Below, one piece after another: positions 58,596-64,000 of a stretch of 64,000 nucleotides of DNA; the stretch's first letter is position 1; each line of letters opens with the position of its first letter. The notes under the pieces were generated by a model. It ran no database searches. It was given only the letters and a program-made list of their open reading frames with translations, and was not told the DNA's origin. A program made the translations under genes and the position numbers. The DNA lies in contig CAAGKM010000030.1 in the NCBI GenBank assembly GCA_900770395.1, forward strand, positions 124,001-188,000, read 5' to 3'. This stretch comes from an uncultured Prevotella sp. GTDB taxonomy: Bacteria; Bacteroidota; Bacteroidia; Bacteroidales; Bacteroidaceae.

Positions 58596-60905
58596 ATGAA
58601 AAGATTTTTAGTTTTAGGTGTACTCTGCGGTTGCATTGCTATGCAGATGATCGCAAAGGTGCCAAAAGGCAACAATTCTCAGAAAAAAGACACATTGGTA
58701 CAGGATGACAAGTTTATGAAGAGCATCCAGTTGCAGGATGTCAACGTGGTGTCTACTCGTGCAAGTAAATCTACCCCTATGGCTTTCCACAATTTCAGTA
58801 AGGATGATATTAAAGGCATTAACTTTGGCAAAGACGTTCCTACTTTGCTTCAGCTCACACCGTCGGTGTTGTCAACATCCGACACTGGTATGGGCATCGG
58901 ATATACGGGAATCCGTGTGCGTGGTACCGACCCTACACGAATAAATATCACAGCCAATGGTATTCCGGTGAATGACGCAGAAAGTGGATTGGTATATTGG
59001 AGCAATATTCCTGACTTTGCATCGAGTGTTGAGAACATACAGATACAGCGTGGTGTGGGAACATCGACCAATGGCGCAGGAGCATTCGGTGCAACAGTAA
59101 ACATGCAGACAGAGAATATCGGACTCCATCCATATGCTTCTTTCGATATGTCGGGAGGTTCATACTATACACACAAGGAGACATTCCGTTTCAGTACAGG
59201 GCTGTTTGGAGGTCACTGGGGAGTACAGGGGCGTTTGTCGAATATTGGCAGCAAGGGATACATTGACCGTGCTGACTCACGTCTCAACTCATACTTCCTA
59301 CAGGGAGGATATTTCTCCGATAACACCGTGGTGAAACTTGTGACATTCAATGGTACGGAGAAAACCTATATGGCATGGGACTATGCCTCGAAAGCCGATA
59401 TGCAAAAATACGGCCGCAGATACAATCCAAGCGGCATGTACACCGACGCTAATGGTAATACAACCTTTTACTGCAACCAGACAGACAACTATCACCAGCA
59501 GCATTATCAACTGATATGGAACCAGACGGTGAGCAGTGACTTTAACTTTAATGTGGCTTTGCACTATACTAAAGGCAACGGATATTACGAGCAGTACAAA
59601 GAAGATCAAAAGTTGTATAAATACTTGTTGGAGTCTGAATTGGGGGCAAAGAGCGACCTGATACGCCAGAAGAAGATGGACAATGACTTTTACGGCGCTG
59701 TGGCATCACTTAACTACAACAACCGCAACGGATTGACTGCCAATCTTGGCGGAGGATGGAACAAGTACGATGGGGACCATTTCGGTAAGGTGATTTGGGT
59801 GCGCAACTTTTCGGGCAATATCAGTCCCGTTCACGAATATTATCGTAACAATGCCCAAAAGGCCGATTTCAACGTATACGGAAAGCTCAACTACGAGCTC
59901 ATGAAGGGCATGAGCACATTTGTTGACCTGCAGTACCGTCATGTGGGGTACGATATGGATGGAATGTCGCAGGAGTTTGATGACAATGGGCAGCGTCCTC
60001 TTGTGATGAGCAAAAAGTATGATTTCTTCAATCCTAAGTTCGGTGTAAACTTCAACGTCGATGCCAATAACACCGTTTATATGTCGTATTCCATTGCTCA
60101 CAAAGAGCCAACCCGCAATGATTTCGAGGACATGTTGGCAGAGAGTGAGATGGTGACTCCTCAGCAGGAGCGTCTTAATGATCTGGAGGTGGGGTATCGA
60201 TATGAGTCGTCTATATTCAGCGGCGGTGCCAATTTCTACTATATGGACTACGACAATCAGTTTGTACTTACCGGTGCACAGGATTCAAACGGCGAGATGG
60301 TGGCGCGCAATATCAAGGAGAGCTACCGTATGGGTATTGAGCTGATGGCTGCCCTAAATCCTTTTAAGGGCTTCAACTGGAACATCAATGCCACATGGAG
60401 CAAGAACCGTGCAAAGAACATGAACTTGAAAGTGATAGATACTGACTGGAATGAATCGTATGTGAACGTGGGTGAGACACATCTTGCTTTCTCGCCGGAC
60501 TTTATGCTCAACAATATCTTCTCTTACGAGTATTGCGGTTTAAAGGTCTCGCTGATGACAAAGTATGTGGGAGAGCAGTATATGACAAACTCAAATTTCA
60601 AGTCATATGTCGATGAATCCGATAATAATAAGCAGATAAGTGCAATGATTGACAAATTCTGCGTGTCGGATCTTGACCTCTCATACACTTTTAAGATGAA
60701 GGGTATCAAAAGCATCACACTCGGATGCACCATCTACAATCTCTTTAATGAGGAGTATGAGACAAACGGCAGCTGTGGTCTTAACTTCTGCAACAACAAC
60801 GGTAAGGTAGAGGCATTCCACGACGGTAACTACTTTTGGAGCTGGTCGGTATATTCCGCACAGGCTCCTATCCACGCTTTGGCACATGTCTCAATTAATT
60901 TTTAA
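58596..60905 (+). CDS. TonB-dependent receptor, probably for thiamine
   Basis: 769 residues. A signal peptide (MKRFLVLGVLCGCIAMQMIA) precedes a TonB-box-like LQDVNVVSTRASK (about 47-59), a plug domain (about 60-170: GIGYTGIRVRGTDPTRINITANGIP, read in parts, and GTSTNGAGAFGATVNMQTE), and a 22-strand barrel ending HALAHVSINF with a terminal Phe. Outer-membrane receptors under a TPP riboswitch are known as thiamine transporters in Bacteroidota. It is followed 8 bases later by the inner-membrane partner. Confidence 0.92.
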   Translation: MKRFLVLGVLCGCIAMQMIAKVPKGNNSQKKDTLVQDDKFMKSIQLQDVNVVSTRASKSTPMAFHNFSKDDIKGINFGKDVPTLLQLTPSVLSTSDTGMGIGYTGIRVRGTDPTRINITANGIPVNDAESGLVYWSNIPDFASSVENIQIQRGVGTSTNGAGAFGATVNMQTENIGLHPYASFDMSGGSYYTHKETFRFSTGLFGGHWGVQGRLSNIGSKGYIDRADSRLNSYFLQGGYFSDNTVVKLVTFNGTEKTYMAWDYASKADMQKYGRRYNPSGMYTDANGNTTFYCNQTDNYHQQHYQLIWNQTVSSDFNFNVALHYTKGNGYYEQYKEDQKLYKYLLESELGAKSDLIRQKKMDNDFYGAVASLNYNNRNGLTANLGGGWNKYDGDHFGKVIWVRNFSGNISPVHEYYRNNAQKADFNVYGKLNYELMKGMSTFVDLQYRHVGYDMDGMSQEFDDNGQRPLVMSKKYDFFNPKFGVNFNVDANNTVYMSYSIAHKEPTRNDFEDMLAESEMVTPQQERLNDLEVGYRYESSIFSGGANFYYMDYDNQFVLTGAQDSNGEMVARNIKESYRMGIELMAALNPFKGFNWNINATWSKNRAKNMNLKVIDTDWNESYVNVGETHLAFSPDFMLNNIFSYEYCGLKVSLMTKYVGEQYMTNSNFKSYVDESDNNKQISAMIDKFCVSDLDLSYTFKMKGIKSITLGCTIYNLFNEEYETNGSCGLNFCNNNGKVEAFHDGNYFWSWSVYSAQAPIHALAHVSINF

Positions 60906-60913
60906 CACTTGCA

Positions 60914-61489
60914 ATGGACACACTTCGTATTCTTGATATCTTGGGCTTTGTATGTGGGTTAGCATACCTCTATTTTGAATACAAGGCAAGCATATATTTG
61001 TGGGTTGCCAGCATTATAATGCCAGCTGTTGATATGTTTCTTTATTACGAGGCAGGCCTTTATGCCGACTTCGGTATGGCAATATATTATTGTCTTGCGG
61101 CTGTCTATGGATACGTGATGTGGAAATTTCCGAGAAAGAACAAAGAAGGGTTACAGGTGGAACCGCCTGTAACCCGTTTCCCCAAACGGCACATACTGCC
61201 TGTCGCTGTATGCCTCGCCGCCGTATGGTTGTTTATCTATTGGATACTTACAGCGTTCACCAACAGTAGTGTGCCTGTAACCGACAGCTTCACCACAGCA
61301 TTCAGCATTATTGCTCTATGGGCATTGGCACGTAAATATGCAGAACAGTGGCTGATGTGGTTGGTTGTTGATGCAGTCTGTACATTATTATATATATATA
61401 AGGGCATACCTTTCAAAGCCGCCATCTATGCCTTCTACACCATCGTGGCGGTGTTTGGATACAGAAAATGGCTCAAACTCGTTGTTTGA
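60914..61489 (+). CDS. PnuC-family transporter, thiamine type (PnuT)
   Basis: 191 residues with about seven hydrophobic segments. Family hallmarks are ILGFVCGLAYLYFEYKAS at the start, YYCLAAVYGYVMWKF in the middle, and AEQWLMWLVVDAVCTLLYIYKG near the end (the W-x3-D-x11-KG pattern of PnuC). PnuC proteins facilitate uptake of a vitamin that is trapped by phosphorylation; the TPP riboswitch and the TonB receptor point to thiamine. No kinase gene for trapping follows in this window. Confidence 0.92.
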   Translation: MDTLRILDILGFVCGLAYLYFEYKASIYLWVASIIMPAVDMFLYYEAGLYADFGMAIYYCLAAVYGYVMWKFPRKNKEGLQVEPPVTRFPKRHILPVAVCLAAVWLFIYWILTAFTNSSVPVTDSFTTAFSIIALWALARKYAEQWLMWLVVDAVCTLLYIYKGIPFKAAIYAFYTIVAVFGYRKWLKLVV

Positions 61490-61550
61490 TCCATTTTTTA
61501 AGCATGTTGATTTATTACAGTAATGCTCAGAAATCAGGTCTGTAATTATA

Positions 61551-61949
61551 CTATTTCTTCTCTCTGTAAATAAAATGCAGGATAGTGAAATTGATTGGCA
61601 TAGCGCAGCCCATTGCGAGTATCGGTGCAACAAGCCTGTCTGCTCCAAGGAATGAGAAGAGATTGACGAAAGCAATCTGCAGGGTGTAGTTAATGACGTG
61701 GCTTATTCCGAACCCTGCCGCTTTCTTTACCGATGCCTTGCTGCGGAAAGTGAAATACGTGGTGAGGTAGAAATTGCATACCACACTCACGATGTAGCCC
61801 ACGGTCATACCTAAATTAAGTCCCCAGTATCCGCTGACTGCGAGCTGCATTAAAAAATATACTGCGTATTGGATTGCGGTGGCAATAAGCCCCACAATCA
61901 CAAAACGCAGTATCTGTCGCTTTATCTCTGTGTTTAAGTTAAATTTCAC
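61551..61949 (-). CDS. GtrA-family membrane protein
   Basis: 132 residues with four membrane helices: FVIVGLIATAIQYAVYFL, LGMTVGYIVSVVCNFYLT, ISHVINYTLQIAFVNLF and PILAMGCAMPINFTIL. The NFYLTTYFTFRSK segment is the GtrA signature. Family members move polyprenyl-linked sugars across the membrane or influence cell-surface polysaccharide. It is 25 bases downstream of the CoA-transferase gene on the same strand; the relation between the two is not obvious. Confidence 0.9.
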   Translation of the reverse strand: MKFNLNTEIKRQILRFVIVGLIATAIQYAVYFLMQLAVSGYWGLNLGMTVGYIVSVVCNFYLTTYFTFRSKASVKKAAGFGISHVINYTLQIAFVNLFSFLGADRLVAPILAMGCAMPINFTILHFIYREKK

Positions 61950-61974
61950 ACTTCTAACTCTTCACTCCACACTC

Positions 61975-63492
61975 CTAACTACTCACTTTCTTCACGTACT
62001 CAGCAAAGTCTGTGAGTTTCATATCACCCTTGCGTGCCAAAGTGTCGTGGAATGCGAATGTCGCAGGCAGACAGTGATGTGTCTGACCGCCCTTGGCAAT
62101 CTTGAGGTAATCCCAGAGCAATTGCTTGTAGTCAGGATGCGCGCAGTTCTCGATTATGCACTGTGCACGCTGCATTGGGCTCTTGCCACGAAGGTCGGCA
62201 ACACCCTGTTCGGTCACGATGATGTTAACGTCGTGCTCCGTGTGGTCGTGGTGGCTCACCATCGGCACCACAGAGCTGATTACTCCGCCCTTGGCTGTTG
62301 AAGGACAGGTGAATATAGAAATGTATGCGTTGCGCTCGAAGTCGCCCGAGCCGCCGATGCCGTTCATCATCTTTGTGCCGCTGATGTGTGTAGAGTTGGC
62401 GTTGCCGTAGATATCCACCTCGATGGCGGTGTTGATGGCAATGACACCAAGTCGGCGAATCAGCTCAGGAGAGTTTGATACCTCACTTTGACGCAGAGTC
62501 AGATGGTTCTTGAAATAGTCGATATTGTCGTATACTTTCATCAGTGAGTCATTAGTGACGGTGAGCGAGCAAGCCGAAGCGTCGATTACACGACCCTCAA
62601 GCATCATGTCCACCACTGCATCCTGCAGCACCTCTGTGAAGATGTTGAAGTTTGGTATGCTTGGGTCCTGGCTCAGTGCTGCAAGGATGGCGTTGGCTGT
62701 TGTGCCCACACCGCTCTGCAGCGGCAGGAACGACTGTGGAATGATGCCGCGCTTCATGTCGTTGAGCAGGAATGATGCCACATTGTGACCAATTTGGGTT
62801 GTCAGCGGGTCAAGGTCCTTAAAGGCACGTGCCTCGTCGGGGATATGGCACTCCACTACACCTGCAATCTTCTTTGCGTCAATCTCAACGTAGGGCACAC
62901 CAATACGGTCGCTCACCTTTGTGATTGGGATAGCCTGACGGTATGGAGGGTCCTGCAGCTCATAGACGTCGTGCAGGTATTTTGCGTTGGCGCTGTGGAA
63001 AGTGTTGTGCTCCAGTATCACGTGCTTTGCAAGGCGTGCGGCTGTAGGGCTTATGCCTCCTGCCGATGTGAGGTATGCGCGACAGGTTGTCTCACCCTCC
63101 TCAAGGTCGCACACCTCAAGGATAGCCCAGTCAACCTCACCCATGAAACCATAGCGCAGCTCCTGTGCCATTTGGCTCAAGTGAATGTCGTTGTAAGCAA
63201 TCTCGCCTGCATTGACATGCTTGCGGAAGTCACCGTTGGTGGTGTAAGGCGCACGGTACCTGATAGCCTGTGCGTTTGCCAGGTCACCGTCAGTGCTCTG
63301 ACCGGTAGATGCTCCAGTGAAGATTCCAACCTGAAAGGGGCGTCCTGCCTCGTGCTCTGCTGTAGCAATCTTGGCAAGTTCCTTGGTGGTTGCCTTGGCA
63401 GCTCCCGAGGGAGTAAATCCGCTAAGGGCGATGTTTTCTCCGTTCTTAATCATCGAAGCGGCTTCGACAGCCGTAATACGCTTGTATGCCAT
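61975..63492 (-). CDS. Acetyl-CoA hydrolase/transferase family protein (succinyl-CoA:acetate type)
   Basis: 505 residues. Two NagB-like CoA-transferase halves. The catalytic glutamate is Glu287 in IFTEVLQDA, after the oxyanion-loop LQSGVGTTANA (259-269); the later GIGGSGDFERNAY and the SVVPMVSHHDHTEHD segment are also conserved. It probably exchanges CoA between succinyl-CoA and acetate in fermentation, linking acetate formation to the succinate pathway; hydrolase activity is the alternative. Minus-strand -7 box TACCTTTGC at 63536-63544, divergent from murF. Confidence 0.95.
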   Translation of the reverse strand: MAYKRITAVEAASMIKNGENIALSGFTPSGAAKATTKELAKIATAEHEAGRPFQVGIFTGASTGQSTDGDLANAQAIRYRAPYTTNGDFRKHVNAGEIAYNDIHLSQMAQELRYGFMGEVDWAILEVCDLEEGETTCRAYLTSAGGISPTAARLAKHVILEHNTFHSANAKYLHDVYELQDPPYRQAIPITKVSDRIGVPYVEIDAKKIAGVVECHIPDEARAFKDLDPLTTQIGHNVASFLLNDMKRGIIPQSFLPLQSGVGTTANAILAALSQDPSIPNFNIFTEVLQDAVVDMMLEGRVIDASACSLTVTNDSLMKVYDNIDYFKNHLTLRQSEVSNSPELIRRLGVIAINTAIEVDIYGNANSTHISGTKMMNGIGGSGDFERNAYISIFTCPSTAKGGVISSVVPMVSHHDHTEHDVNIIVTEQGVADLRGKSPMQRAQCIIENCAHPDYKQLLWDYLKIAKGGQTHHCLPATFAFHDTLARKGDMKLTDFAEYVKKVSS

Positions 63493-63535
63493 ATCTTTGT
63501 TCTAATATATAAATATGTGATTAATAATTTCGGGT

Positions 63536-63544
63536 GCAAAGGTA
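63536..63544 (-). promoter_or_regulatory. -7 box of the CoA-transferase gene
   Basis: Minus-strand TACCTTTGC, 43 bases before the ATG. Confidence 0.6.
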
Positions 63545-63608
63545 CACATTTTTTTCATAAAAACAGCAAAAAAATCATCTTTTGTTTGGTAGATTGCTAA
63601 AATATTGT

Positions 63609-63617
63609 TACCTTTGC
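63609..63617 (+). promoter_or_regulatory. -7 box of murF
   Basis: TACCTTTGC with TTTG at 63585-63588 as the -33 element, exactly 20 bases apart; 20 bases before the murF ATG. Confidence 0.7.
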
Positions 63618-63637
63618 GCCGAAATTTTGAACTTCGA

Positions 63638-64000
63638 ATGGAAACAGCAGAGTTATACAAAATTTATCAGGCTCATCCTGTGATTACCACAGACAGCCGT
63701 GACTGCCCCGAAGGCTCCATTTTCATAGCGCTGAAAGGAGTATCGTTCAATGGCAACAAGTTCGCGCTGGATGCCCTAAAAAAAGGCTGCGCCTATGCAG
63801 TGGTTGACGAAGCTGAATATGCCACCGATAAACGCTGTATTCTGGTGGATGACTGTTTGGAGACATATAAAATGCTGGCACGCCATCATCGCAGGATGTT
63901 CAGCATACCCGTGATAGGAATTACAGGTACCAATGGCAAGACAACCACTAAGGAGTTGGTGGCAGCCGTACTCGGCGAGAAATACAATGTTCTGTACACA
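63638..64000 (+). CDS. murF: UDP-N-acetylmuramoyl-tripeptide:D-Ala-D-Ala ligase, N-terminal part
   Basis: The first 121 codons of a gene cut by the window end. The N-terminal uridine-binding part has ITTDSRDCPEGSIFIALKG, typical of Mur ligases, followed by the ATP-binding GITGTNGKTTTKEL at about 94-107. The first segment and the TTTKEL ending fit MurF better than MurE or MurC. It adds D-Ala-D-Ala to the peptidoglycan precursor in the cytoplasm. Confidence 0.9.
   Translation, partial: METAELYKIYQAHPVITTDSRDCPEGSIFIALKGVSFNGNKFALDALKKGCAYAVVDEAEYATDKRCILVDDCLETYKMLARHHRRMFSIPVIGITGTNGKTTTKELVAAVLGEKYNVLYT

Noticed and set aside
62785..63600. 271-codon open frame antisense to the CoA-transferase gene
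   Set aside because: Antisense to a conserved enzyme and running through the divergent promoter region.

Overview
The window reads as chromosomal DNA of a Bacteroidales bacterium, most likely Prevotellaceae. The evidence is: promoters with the Bacteroidota -7 box (TAnnTTTGC) ahead of most genes and no obvious Shine-Dalgarno sequences; a type III glutamine synthetase tail; Mfa/FimA-type fimbrial lipoproteins with GLUG repeats; a Type 9-like C-terminal tail on an exported protein; DUF3575, DUF2851 and DUF6078 proteins; and a propeller/Y_Y_Y/AraC regulator. The genus is inference.

1-10.9 kb is a core block: glutamine synthetase tail, low-molecular-weight phosphatase, polA, a polyprenyl diphosphate synthase, deoC-mazG-dtd, and mnmG-apt-uvrC. 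A perfect 16-bp parS site lies between apt and mnmG, so this region is probably close to the replication origin.

11.0-25.7 kb is a mosaic accessory island. It opens with a decayed tyrosine integrase. Next come an ECF sigma factor fused to a transmembrane segment and an outer-membrane beta-barrel, a lipoprotein, a MITE-like element, an organoarsenical-type operon (arsR, arsF-like, arsG-like, thioredoxin, arsP-like permease) and a three-gene HipBST-type toxin-antitoxin system. A near-identical 101-bp repeat brackets the MITE and ars operon; its second copy is the hip promoter. Then follow a zinc-ribbon protein, an HxlR regulator divergent from an exported nitroreductase and an exported arginase-family protein, DUF6078, and a VirE/VapE-type P-loop protein preceded by five units with an exact 22-bp period.

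25.8-29.5 kb holds DUF2851, yraN and an adenine deaminase with a lipoprotein leader. 29.7-39.45 kb is one leftward fimbrial (type V pilus) locus: DUF3575 protein, FimB/Mfa2-like anchor, fimbrillin, and four tandem GLUG-repeat fimbrillin-like lipoproteins, closed by a strong terminator.

39.6-48.8 kb returns to housekeeping (ruvB, coaD, ybeY, eno) and includes a transmembrane AraC regulator, with a periplasmic propeller but no kinase, next to a GH31 glycosidase. 48.9-56.4 kb is an unusual cluster of exported flavin/redox proteins: three flavodoxin-type proteins, a Tat aldo/keto reductase, a flavin reductase-monooxygenase fusion, a cyclophilin-like lipoprotein and two AraC regulators. It sits between a decayed copy of the cysS 3' end and intact cysS. 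The right end carries tRNA-Arg(CCT), a TPP riboswitch driving a TonB receptor plus PnuT-type transporter (thiamine uptake), a GtrA protein, an acetyl-CoA hydrolase/CoA-transferase, and the start of murF.
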